Under the pieces are notes generated by a model. The model saw only the letters and a list, made by a program, of their open reading frames with translations, made no database searches and was not told the origin of the DNA. A DNA stretch of 64,000 nucleotides from positions 72,734,346-72,798,345 of the forward strand of contig OY986438.1 in assembly GCA_963920525.1 (NCBI GenBank), read 5' to 3'. Numbering within the stretch: position 1 is the stretch's first letter; each line of letters opens with the position of its first letter. The position numbers were made by a program, and so were the translations under genes. Source of the DNA: Dichetophora obliterata (taxonomy: Eukaryota > Arthropoda > Insecta > Diptera > Sciomyzidae). Shown piece by piece: positions 11,166 to 19,747 of this stretch.

Positions 11166-14100
11166 CTTACTTACTTAGTTGGCGCTACAACCGTATGTCG
11201 GTCTTGGCCTCATCTAAGAATTTGCGCCAGCCATTTCTGTCTTTCGCTTGCTGGCGCCAGTTGGAAATTCCAAGCTTCGTCAGGTTGTCCTCTACTTGGT
11301 CTTTCCAACGAAGATGCGGTCGTCCTCTTCTGCGTTGACCGCCGCTGGGTACCGAATCGAATGTTTTCTTCACTGGAGCATCGTCTTTCATGCGCTGAAC
11401 ATGACCAAGCCAGCGAAGCCGCTCGATTTTAATGCGCTTGACTATGTCGATGTCAGCGTACAGCTCATACAGTTCATCATTCCACCGTATTCGGTACTCG
11501 CCATTGACGCAGATTGGTCCGTAGATCTTACGAAGAATCTTTCTCTCGAATGCTCCTAAAGTCTTTTCATCTAAACTGCTCAGCGTCCAGGTTTGTGATG
11601 CGTAAAGTAGGACGGGCATGATGAGCGATTTATAGAGCGTGATTTTCGTTCGTCGAGAGAGGGCTCTGCTTCTTAATTGCCTACTGAGCCCAAAGTAACA
11701 CCTGTTGGCAAGAGTTATTCTTCGTTTGATCTCAATGCTGATGTCGTTGGTTGAATTAATGCTGGATCCCAGATAGACGAAGTTCTTCACAACCTCGAAG
11801 GAGGTATTGTCAACGGTAACGTGGGTTCCAAGACGCTGGGACTGTTTGTTTGTTGCCACTAAGTATTTCGTCTTATCTGCATTCACTGCCAGACCCATTC
11901 GACTTGACTCTCTTTCTAATCTGGAAAATGCTGCACTGACTTCGCGCGTATTATGGCCAATGATATCGATGTCATCAGCATACGCAAGCAGCATAACACT
12001 CTTGTAGAATATTGTGCCACTACGTCTCAGATCAGCAGCTCGGATGATCTTTTCCATCATTAGGTTGAAAAAGTCGCACGATAAGGAATCACCTTGTCTG
12101 AAACCTCGTTTGGTAATAAATGGTGGGGAGAGGTCCTTCCCGATTTTAACTGCGCTGCTGGTGTTGCTCAGTGTCATCCTGCAAAGTCGTATTAGTTTTG
12201 CAGGAATACCAAATTCAGACATGGTGGAGTACAGGTGCTTCCTTATTGGGCTGTCGAAGGCGGCTTTGTAGTCGACAAAAAGATGGTGGGTGTCGACTTG
12301 TTTTTCTTGAGTCTTCTCCAAGATTTGTCGTAGCGTGAAAATCTGGTCGATGGTGGACTTTCCAGGTCTGAAGCCACACTGATAAGGTCCGATCAGTTCG
12401 TTTACAATGGGCTTCAATCTTTCACATAAAACGCTCGACAGGACCTTATATGCGATATTAAGAAGGCTTATCCCACGGTAATTGGCACAGATAGTGGGAT
12501 CGCCTTTCTTGTGGATTGGGCAAAGCACACTAAGATTCCAATCGTTCGGAATGCATTCTTCCGACCATATTCTGCATAGAAGCTCGTGAATGCATTTAAG
12601 TAGAGCTTCGCCTCCGTTCTTAAACAGCTCAGCAGGTAAGCCATCAGCTCCCGCGGCTTTGTTTTTTTTAAGCCGAGCTATAGCTGTCAGAACTTCATCA
12701 TAGTCGGGCAGCGGAACCTCGATGCTGTCATCCGCAATTGGGGTTTCCGGAATATCATCTCTATTGGCGGGATTGTTGTCAGCGTCGCCATTTAGAAGCT
12801 TAGAGAAGTGTTCCCTCCATAACGTCAGTGTACTCTGGACATCTGTCACTAGATTCCCGTTTTCATCCTTGCAGGAAGAGGCCCCGGTTTTAAAACCATC
12901 GGCAAGGCGTCTTATTTTTTCAAAAAATTTTCGGGCCTCATTCCTGTCACCATACATCTCAATCTTCTCCTGCTCGCGCTTTTCTGCCTCTCTTTTTTTC
13001 CGCCTGAAAATATGTCTCTCTTCCCTCCTCTTTTCTTTGTATCGCTCCTTAGCAGCGCGCGTTACAACCGACTGCAGGGTAGCTTTGTAGGCGGCGTCTT
13101 TCTCTGCAGTGGCGTCGCGACACTCCTGGTCGTACCACTGGTTTCGGCGAGAGCGTTGGTAGCCAATCACCTCTTCAGCAGCCGCACGCATGGAGTTGGA
13201 AATGTGTGTCCACTGCGCGCATATATCATCGATTGGAGGAGTGCTTTGAAGCAGGAGTGAGAGTCGAGTGGCGAAAGCATCGGCTGTCTGTTTCGAATGC
13301 AGCTTGTCGACGTCTAGCTTTCTCTGTGAAGGGTTACGTGTATTTTTAGCTGCGCACAGACGTGTACGGATCTTGGCTGCAACAAGATAGTGATCCGAGT
13401 CAATATTTGCACCACGGATCGTGCGTACATCCAATACACTGGAAGAGTGCCTTCCGTCGATCAAAACGTGATCAATTTGATTTTTTGTCTTTTGATCAGG
13501 AGACATCCAGGTGGCTTTATGAATATTGAGATGCTTGAATCTAGTACTACCCTCGACCATGTTTCGTGCTGCGGCGAAGTCAATCAGCCTCATTCCGTTA
13601 TCGGAGGTGTTGTCGTGGAGGCTGAACTTTCCGACTGTTGGACCAAAAATATTTTCCTTGCCCACCTTAGCGTTGAAGTCACCAAGCACGATTTTTACGT
13701 CGTGGCGGGGGCAGCGCTCGTAAGCATTTTCAAGGCGCTCATAGAAAATTTCCTTGATCTCATCGTCCTTGTCTTCTGTCGGAGCGTGCGCACATATTAG
13801 GCTTATATTGAAGAATCTAACCTTGATGCGGATTATGGCAAGTCGTTCGTTCACAGGTGTGAATCGCAGGACGTGGGGCCGTAGTCTCTTGCCAACTACA
13901 AATCCGCATCCAAACTCGTGCTTCTCCGCATGGCCGCTGTAGTAGATATCACAGGGTGCATGCCGAATGCAACCCTGTCCCTTCCATCGCATTTCTTGGA
14001 TAGCAGTGATATCAGCTTTGTATCTTTCCAAGACATCAGTCAGTTGGATAGATGCACCTTCCCAATTAAGGGTTCGGACATTCCAGGTGCATGTCCGTAA

Positions 14101-14411
14101 ATCATTATCAGTTTTTCGTTTGCGGTAGTCGTCATCAGATTTGGGGATCATTTTTCTTCTATTCTTATATGTTTTCATTGAAATTGGTTTTTACGGGTGG
14201 GCTTCAAACCCGACGCACAACCTATTTTAAGCCTAGGGAGGCCCGCCGCTCAGATTAGCCGCCAAACTAACGGTTGTCAGTTTTGACGTTGCCCAGGAAA
14301 CACCACGTGGAGGTTTGAGTCGACTTGAGGCGATTTCACAAAGATTATGCTGGCCTCGCCAGGTTGAGACAGTCAGACATGTTACATTGTTCCATCGCCC
14401 CCAGTTTCCCT
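11166..14411 (-). mobile_element. Full-length RTE-clade LINE
   Basis: Flanked by a perfect 12-bp target duplication GCTACGATCTTA (11154-11165 and 14412-14423). On the minus strand it has a 233-nt 5' leader, one intact 997-codon ORF, and a short 3' end finishing in AAGTAAGTAAGTAAG, a tetranucleotide tail typical of RTE elements. Intact flanks and ORF imply a recent insertion. Confidence 0.9.
11185..14178 (-). CDS. RTE-type ORF: AP endonuclease and reverse transcriptase
   Basis: 997 aa starting at ATG 14178. The N-terminal APE-type endonuclease (about 25-270) shows WNVRTL, QEMRW (Glu62), GDFNAKVG (Asp167, Asn169), IDHVLI (Asp236) and SDHYLV (His263). A basic coiled linker (about 370-430) follows. 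The reverse transcriptase (about 490-770) shows LKKNKAAGADGLPAELFK, CPIHKKGD, FVDYKAAFD (Asp636), RQGD (694-697) and AYADD (catalytic Asp pair 735-736). The C-terminus has a WLGHVQRM block and a basic tail usual for RTE proteins. The protein nicks target DNA and reverse-transcribes element RNA at the nick. All catalytic residues named are present and there is no stop or frameshift, so it may be functional. There is no separate ORF1, as expected for RTE. Confidence 0.93.
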   Translation of the reverse strand: MKTYKNRRKMIPKSDDDYRKRKTDNDLRTCTWNVRTLNWEGASIQLTDVLERYKADITAIQEMRWKGQGCIRHAPCDIYYSGHAEKHEFGCGFVVGKRLRPHVLRFTPVNERLAIIRIKVRFFNISLICAHAPTEDKDDEIKEIFYERLENAYERCPRHDVKIVLGDFNAKVGKENIFGPTVGKFSLHDNTSDNGMRLIDFAAARNMVEGSTRFKHLNIHKATWMSPDQKTKNQIDHVLIDGRHSSSVLDVRTIRGANIDSDHYLVAAKIRTRLCAAKNTRNPSQRKLDVDKLHSKQTADAFATRLSLLLQSTPPIDDICAQWTHISNSMRAAAEEVIGYQRSRRNQWYDQECRDATAEKDAAYKATLQSVVTRAAKERYKEKRREERHIFRRKKREAEKREQEKIEMYGDRNEARKFFEKIRRLADGFKTGASSCKDENGNLVTDVQSTLTLWREHFSKLLNGDADNNPANRDDIPETPIADDSIEVPLPDYDEVLTAIARLKKNKAAGADGLPAELFKNGGEALLKCIHELLCRIWSEECIPNDWNLSVLCPIHKKGDPTICANYRGISLLNIAYKVLSSVLCERLKPIVNELIGPYQCGFRPGKSTIDQIFTLRQILEKTQEKQVDTHHLFVDYKAAFDSPIRKHLYSTMSEFGIPAKLIRLCRMTLSNTSSAVKIGKDLSPPFITKRGFRQGDSLSCDFFNLMMEKIIRAADLRRSGTIFYKSVMLLAYADDIDIIGHNTREVSAAFSRLERESSRMGLAVNADKTKYLVATNKQSQRLGTHVTVDNTSFEVVKNFVYLGSSINSTNDISIEIKRRITLANRCYFGLSRQLRSRALSRRTKITLYKSLIMPVLLYASQTWTLSSLDEKTLGAFERKILRKIYGPICVNGEYRIRWNDELYELYADIDIVKRIKIERLRWLGHVQRMKDDAPVKKTFDSVPSGGQRRRGRPHLRWKDQVEDNLTKLGISNWRQQAKDRNGWRKFLDEAKTDIRL

Positions 14412-14423
14412 GCTACGATCTTA

Positions 14424-14922
14424 GTGTAATAAAAATTAATAAAATTTAAATTTTTTATGATTTGATTTATAACAGCGATTTTTGGCCAGTACTTTTAAAT
14501 TGCAATTTTTAATAATATATAAAATTAAATTTTTTCTCCCATCGTTTCGTAAATATTTTGTTGACATCTTCAGGGGGTTTATTTTTTCTAAAAAATACAA
14601 TACATGAAAGTTTTCTTTAACTAACAATTAACATTTTATACGAAGTACATACTTTATATAAATATTAACATTACATTAACAAAACGCGGGACTATTTAAA
14701 TTTAAAACATTTTACCAACAATATTATTCGTGTATGTAGTATTGATGAACTGCATCATCGAATATCGAATGTTGTTACTCCTTAGAACTAGTTTATTGTA
14801 TTCTATATTTGTTACTATTTTAAATCTTAAGTTTCACTTCTATCTATTTTTTACCTTTCTCGTTGCTAATCTTCTTTCTTCATGTTATTTGCCTAAATAT
14901 ATCTCCCCTTTTATGACATCTT
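14424..14922. other. AT-rich stretch, possible 5' leader of the following LINE
   Basis: No clear gene. The region just upstream of 14923 may include the 5' part of the host LINE, but I see no boundary. Confidence 0.3.
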
Positions 14923-15641
14923 ATGTCGAAACCTAGCAGGTTATTTTTTGGCATTAATGAAAACCAGAAAACTTTAATTCAGGTTTTTTGTAGACAACAT
15001 GTCGGTCTTAATGTTGGAGATTTTAATGCCCGAAGCCTAAACATGGCTAAGTTGGATTTTATAAAATATGTTTTTGAAGAGTCGTCAGTTGATTTCGTTT
15101 GTATTAATGAAACGTGGCTGTCTAGTAATATAAGCGATGCAATCTTTAGTGTAAATAGTTATAATATTTTAAGAAATGACATCTGATAAAAAATGCTGTA
15201 AGGTTGCTGTTTACTACAAATCTTACCTAAATGCCAAAGTTCTGAGTAAATCAAGCGATCCTGGAATTGAATATCTTTTCCTGGAATTATCCTGGAATTG
15301 AATTGTAGTTTCTTGTGTGTATAACCCCAATAAATGTCATTCAATACCCCAATAAATGTCATTCTGTAGATCCATTGTTCTCTGACTTGTCTAACTTTAT
15401 TCTTAATAATGACTTGATTTTAGTATGTGGTGATTTTAATATAAATCTCCTAAACAATGATTCTGCAAAGCATTCAATGTGTGACAAGATATCTTAAGTA
15501 GGTCTATCTGTTGTCAACAATACTGTGCCCACTCGTTTCTCTAATAATACAACCACTAGTCTACTAGATTATTTTATAGTGTCAGACCCTTCGCTTGTTT
15601 CTCTGTTTGACCAAATATTTTTCATTTCTGATCACGACTTA

Positions 15642-15905
15642 CAGCCCTATTCTGGCAAATTAACAAATTGTTAACCAGTATTTTGAATATTTCTATGTGT
15701 TTGTTGTTTTCAAAACAAAATTTAAAGCTGAAAAATCAAAATTTGTTAACGAAATTGTCAATAACTGAAAAGCAGTTGACAATTTTTATCAAAATTGTTT
15801 ATTTTTGAGCTTCAAATTTTGTTTTGAAATCAAAAAATTACAATAAACACATAGAAATATTCAAAATACTGGTTAACAATTTGTTAATTTGCCAGAATAG
15901 GGCTG
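15642..15905. mobile_element. 264-bp fold-back MITE with TTA target duplication
   Basis: Ends CAGCCCTATTCTGGCAAATT and its inverted complement, flanked by TTA (15639-15641 and 15906-15908). The arms are nearly complementary throughout. TTA duplication with such ends is compatible with PIF/Harbinger. It interrupts the LINE endonuclease after SDHDL. A second, SINE-split copy lies at 47138-47660. Confidence 0.8.
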
Positions 15906-17430
15906 TTAATCTTTTGCTCGTTAAATGTAAATTTTTCTGATGATGTAATTTCTATCTTGTTTTCGTATCGTGATTTTAAAAATATTAATAATTCGTTCTT
16001 GTTTTATGACTTGTCTATGACTTCACTCAATGATTGCTGGTATCTAAGTACAGTTGTTTTAAACTTAATTCCCTTTTAAGCCCTGTCAAGTACTTGTTTG
16101 AAAAGCATGTTCCATTACGAACAAATAGGTTAAAAAATTCATCATATCCCTGGTTCTTTCAGGGTGTCCTAAATGCAATAAAGAAAAGAAATTATGTACA
16201 CAAGCTCTGGAAAATTAATCCATCTTATACTACAGAATGGCCAGGAATAATGCCGTCCTTTTAACAAAACAATCTAAGTCTCTATACTTCTCTGCCAAAT
16301 TAAATGTTTCCCTTCCAACTAAAAACCTGTGGAACAATATTAAGAGACTTGGAGTAAGTAAAAAGACAGCCTCAGATTGCCAAATTGATCCGGACTTGAT
16401 GAACAATTTTTTCATTGAAAACACTGTTCACTCGACCAATAACAATATTTTCCTTACAAATACCTATGTTAACCAAACTTTTGAATTTACCCCTGTAAGT
16501 GAGCTTGATATTGGAAAGTGCATTATGCAGATAAAATCAAATGCAATTGGCGAAGATGGTATTCCAATTAAGTTTATTAAAATACTACCACACATAATCT
16601 GTCCATTAACGCATATTATTAATCACTGAATTATATATAATTAAAACTGAATAATAATAATAATTTGGAAATATGCAGATGTTTTACCTGTTGCTAAAAA
16701 GTCTAACCCTTCTGAGCCTAGCGATTTTAGACCAATAAGCATATTGCCCCCTATATCTAAAGTCTGTGAAAAAATAATGGGCCAACTGTAGTTAAGGTAG
16801 TGTGCAGCAGTAGTTAAGGTTATGGATGACCTACGGCCTGCATTTGATACCGGTTATGTGTCATTACTCTGCTTATTAGATTTTTCGAAAGCATTTGACA
16901 AAGTTAGTCACCAATACTTATGCCAGAAACTCAGGACTTTGTTCGGGCAAGTTACTTGTCAAATATATCGCAAAGAACTCAAGTTGGATTTGCGTTCTCT
17001 AACCCTAAATCTGCGTTAAGTTGTGTTCCACAAGGTTCAATTCTGGGCCCTCTTTTATTTTCTATTTTTATAAATGACGTATTTGCTGTTTGCAAACATT
17101 CTTCATTTCATGCGTATGCGGATGATATTCAAATCTATCTATCAAGTAGTACTGACCTTCTAGATAACCTCTGCCACAGACTTAATAAGGATTTAAGAAG
17201 CATTCATCAATGGGCTATTAGTAATGGACTATAATTAAATTCTGTCAAGTCATATATACTACCTATTTGTTAAAACAGACATTACCTAGATAAAATTTCT
17301 CTATAATGGTGCAAATAAGCTTAGTGTCGTATGGAAAATCGTAAATCTTGGTTTTTGTATGAATTCGTCCCTATCATGTATTGATCATGTAAATAGTGTT
17401 GTCCGTAAAGTTTATTATATCCTTCGAAAT

Positions 17431-17436
17431 TCAAGA
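17431..17436. repeat. Left target site duplication TCAAGA of the palindromic element
   Basis: Matches 34650-34655. Because the flanking and terminal bases are mutually complementary, the same data also fit an 8-bp duplication TTCAAGAA (17430-17437 and 34649-34656) with the element starting at GTAG. Confidence 0.85.
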
Positions 17437-18257
17437 AGTAGATAGGCTATGAGGATTCTGGACCAAAAACGCGTGTATTTCCTTATGGGCCTCCAAATTC
17501 ACAAAATTGTGAGAAGCAGCGCAGTCGGAAAGCGGTCAGAGGTGGCAGCACTGGCAGCGTGTTGTTGTTGTTATAAATGTGAGATAAGCAAGCATAGAAG
17601 ACGTATGGGCAGACAGTCGGACAGATGGCCAGATGGATGGATGGATGTGTAGCTAAAGCGTGTTGTTGTTGTTGTTGTTATAAATTGGAGATAAGCATGC
17701 GAGTAGGACGGACGGAGGGATAGCTAGGGGGGTATGATTGGTCAAGCTAGCTGAAGTGGGAGATAAGCAAGCATAGAAGACGTATGGGCAGACAGTCGGA
17801 CAGATAGTCAGATGGATGGACGGACGGGGAGATAGCTAGAAGGTGATAAGCCCAAGCTTCAAAGCAAGCATAATGTTTATGTATTTAAGTCGCTACAAAA
17901 ACTTCGGTGTTGTTGTTGTTGTTGCTATAAATAAAATTTTCAAGTTTAAGGTGATAAGCCCATGCTTCATAGCAAGCATAATGTTTATGTATTTAAGTCG
18001 TCACAAAAATTTCACGTTTTATATGATAAGCCCCAGCTTCATATTAAGCGTAATGAGTGGGCCCAAAACCGAAAGTTTAAGATAAGGAAACAGTGTAGAA
18101 GTCTAATGTTTTTTTTCATGTTTAATATAATATGTTTATGAATTTAAGTCGCTACAAAAATTTCAAGTTAAAGATGATAAGCCCAAGCTTCATAGCAAGC
18201 ATTATAAGCAAGACAAAAACTGTATGTTCATGATAAGGGGGGCAGTGTAGTTGTTAG

Positions 18258-18748
18258 CCCTTTCATGCCCGAATTAAAATGGTTGGGGCTACACATTTTT
18301 TGGGGTCAGATATGTGCTAGTCTTAACTCAAATAAGAACTGACAAAATTTTAAAGTCCTATAGTTAGTTACAGGATGTTGCTTATGTGCACCGTTGGGCA
18401 GTTATTGGACAAACTTAACACTTTTCTCAAGATTTTTATCTATATAACTCTCTCACCTTTTTTTTTTTAATTGGTTTTACACCTAAACAATTATTAAAAT
18501 GTTTTCAAGCACTTTTGTATAAACACTTTTTGCGAACCGATCCTGATCTTGATTTGGACCATTCTATTCTACGGAGAACGGCTACTGAATGGGCACATGC
18601 AAGCATTCAATAGAACAAATAGGTTTAAGCTTGCACGACACATAAGGCTACATGAAGCAAAAAACCGCGGGTCAAAAACATGAAAATATCGGGACTTCGA
18701 AGTCTATAAGTACAATGTTGCCTGTAGGCAACATCGGACATGAAAGGG
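18258..18748. mobile_element. piggyBac-type MITE in leader repeat A (left arm)
   Basis: Ends CCCTTTCATGCCCG and, inverted, CCCTTTCATGTCCG, flanked by TTAG (18254-18257) and TTAA (18749-18752). The corresponding place in repeat B (TTAA at 24715-24718) is the empty site. It has no coding capacity. Confidence 0.85.
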
Positions 18749-18771
18749 TTAAGAATTTTAATAAATTTAAT

Positions 18772-18852
18772 ATGAGTTGGTTGACTAATGTAAAGACAAA
18801 GTATGAAAGCAGCAACGGCGGCTGCGGCGGCTGCGGCGGCGGCTTGGGTTAA
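18772..18852 (+). CDS. Short leader ORF, 26 aa
   Basis: ATG-initiated frame MSWLTNVKTKYESS followed by a Gly/Cys run coded by GGC/TGC repeats, stop at 18850-18852. The same first 14 residues begin a 17-aa frame at 24738-24791 in repeat B, and mirror copies lie at 33238-33318 and 27299-27352. It may be the truncated N-terminus of a lost protein or an upstream ORF in the leader. Function unknown. Confidence 0.3.
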   Translation: MSWLTNVKTKYESSNGGCGGCGGGLG

Positions 18853-19088
18853 TGATAAGTTAAGCTAGAGATTGAAAGCGTCATCGTAACCATGACCATA
18901 CGCAACTATGCTGATATAAATAAAACAAAACGAGCTGCTTTATATATGAATCATTATTGATTTGTTATATTTAAAGTTTGATAATACATGTATAAAAGCA
19001 ATAATTACATGCATAAAAAGTAATTGATTTAACCATTCAGCTTCGAGTATAATTTTGCTCTATTTTCTTCTTCTGTTTCTGCATCTTT

Positions 19089-19250
19089 TTACTCCTTTAC
19101 CAATCTTATTTTTAGTGTCTTTTTTTGCTCCTTTACCCATTTTGCCAACTTTTGGTCATCCTTCTTCTTCTTACACTTCTCCTCTAAGTGCGAGTTGCTA
19201 CCGCAGTAGTAGCAATATATTAATTTATGATACCCCCTCAATCTTTTCAT
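19089..19250 (-). CDS. 53-aa zinc-knuckle protein (left arm, antisense to PolB)
   Basis: ATG at 19250, preceded in frame by a stop, ends at 19089. It contains CYYCGSNSHLEEKC, an exact C-X2-C-X4-H-X4-C CCHC knuckle at residues 13-26, followed by a strongly basic tail (KKKKDD, KEQKKTLKIR). After the stop the frame stays open for 19 more charged codons (KDAETEEENRAKLYSKLNG), so it may once have been longer. CCHC knuckles bind single-stranded nucleic acid. An independent small gene or the C-terminus of a decayed structural protein are both possible. Confidence 0.5.
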   Translation of the reverse strand: MKRLRGYHKLIYCYYCGSNSHLEEKCKKKKDDQKLAKWVKEQKKTLKIRLVKE

Positions 19251-19290
19251 TTTATTTTATTATGTTGATGGATTTAGTTGAGTAGCTATG

Positions 19291-19356
19291 TTATTCCATT
19301 TTTATAATGCTCTCATCATATATTGGCTTTTGAAGAACATTTAATATCTCATTCAT
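19291..19356 (-). pseudogene. Short remnant resembling the N-terminus of a capsid-like protein (left arm)
   Basis: A 21-codon frame reads MNEILNVLQKPIYDESIIK then ME and a stop. The frame then continues HSYSTKSINIIK before a second stop. From memory, this pattern resembles the N-terminus of a putative capsid-like protein that accompanies this PolB type in insect genomes; that is unverified. It is divergent from PolB, 391 bp from its ATG. If correct, the rest of the gene was deleted. Confidence 0.35.
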
Positions 19357-19634
19357 GCTTGCAGATTAAGTCTCAAGAATTTTGAATATTTTTTGCCGAA
19401 ATTGGAAATAAGCATGAAACATATGAACTGAAGCATGAAACGTATGATGATGAAATTGGAGATAAGCATGAAACGTATGAGCTCATAAGAGCCTAAGTTA
19501 AGAGGATATATATTATATGTAGGCTAATTGTTCTAAGCTGATGGAATGGGGTTAGGTGGTAGCACTTAGTGAAGTGCTATGTTGTTGTTGGAATTGAAGA
19601 TAAGGATTTCAGAATAATTTATTATTTGAATACG

Positions 19635-19696
19635 TATATAAATGATTGAGTCGAGAGTATTTCATTCATTCAATATTTGGTCAGCAACATAAGTCG
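19635..19696 (+). promoter_or_regulatory. Candidate RNA polymerase II core promoter of PolB (left arm)
   Basis: TATATAAA at 19635-19642, an arthropod initiator-like TCATTC at 19662-19667 (A of TCA 29 bases after the first T), and AGTCG at 19692-19696, a DPE-like pentamer one base off its canonical distance. The PolB ATG follows at 19748. The mirror copy is at 32394-32455 on the minus strand. Confidence 0.45.
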
Positions 19697-19747
19697 TTTA
19701 AACCTATTTCGTGAAGATTTATTTATTTGTATTTCTTGAATTTTAAA

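Larger units (their letters stand above)
14923..17436 (+). pseudogene. Host LINE, 5' part (endonuclease and RT), interrupted by the palindromic element
   Basis: A decayed jockey/CR1-like ORF2. The endonuclease shows VGDFNARSL, INETWLS (about 15100), LVCGDFNINLL (about 15430) and ISDHDL (about 15630). After a MITE insertion (15642-15905) the linker continues. RT blocks follow: IGEDGIPIKFIK (about 16550), DFRPISILPPISK (about 16725), [17 protein letters not shown] (about 16870), [18 protein letters not shown] (about 17025) and [10 protein letters not shown] (about 17120). Several stops and frameshifts are present. The frame VNSVVRKVYYILRNSR runs directly to the insertion point at 17436 and resumes at 34656. 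A related LINE lies at 53960-56240. Confidence 0.85.
17533..18934 (+). promoter_or_regulatory. Leader repeat A upstream of PolB (contains a MITE)
   Basis: Begins CGGTCAGAGGTG and ends ATAAATAAAACAAAACGAG, the same boundaries as repeat B before the ATPase gene. Internal units repeat: TTATAAAT followed by GGAGATAAGC and a CAGACAGTCGGACAGATGG block (17575, 17685, 17760), then GATAAGCCC with TTTATGTATTTAAGTCGC (17845-18010, 18130-18190). It is longer than B because units are multiplied and a 491-bp MITE was inserted. Many GATAAG motifs suggest GATA-factor control (inference). Confidence 0.6.

Noticed and set aside
13012..13260. Plus-strand frames across the RTE element (11145-14100)
   Set aside because: Shadows of the intact minus-strand ORF.
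18652..18852. 66-codon frame ending in a Gly/Cys run
   Set aside because: It spans the end of the piggyBac-type MITE and the leader repeat, so the N-terminal part is not a gene. Only the short MSWLTNV frame is kept.
19055..19285. Hydrophobic 76-codon + frame (and mirror 32805-33035)
   Set aside because: Antisense shadow of the zinc-knuckle frame, opened by T-rich sequence.
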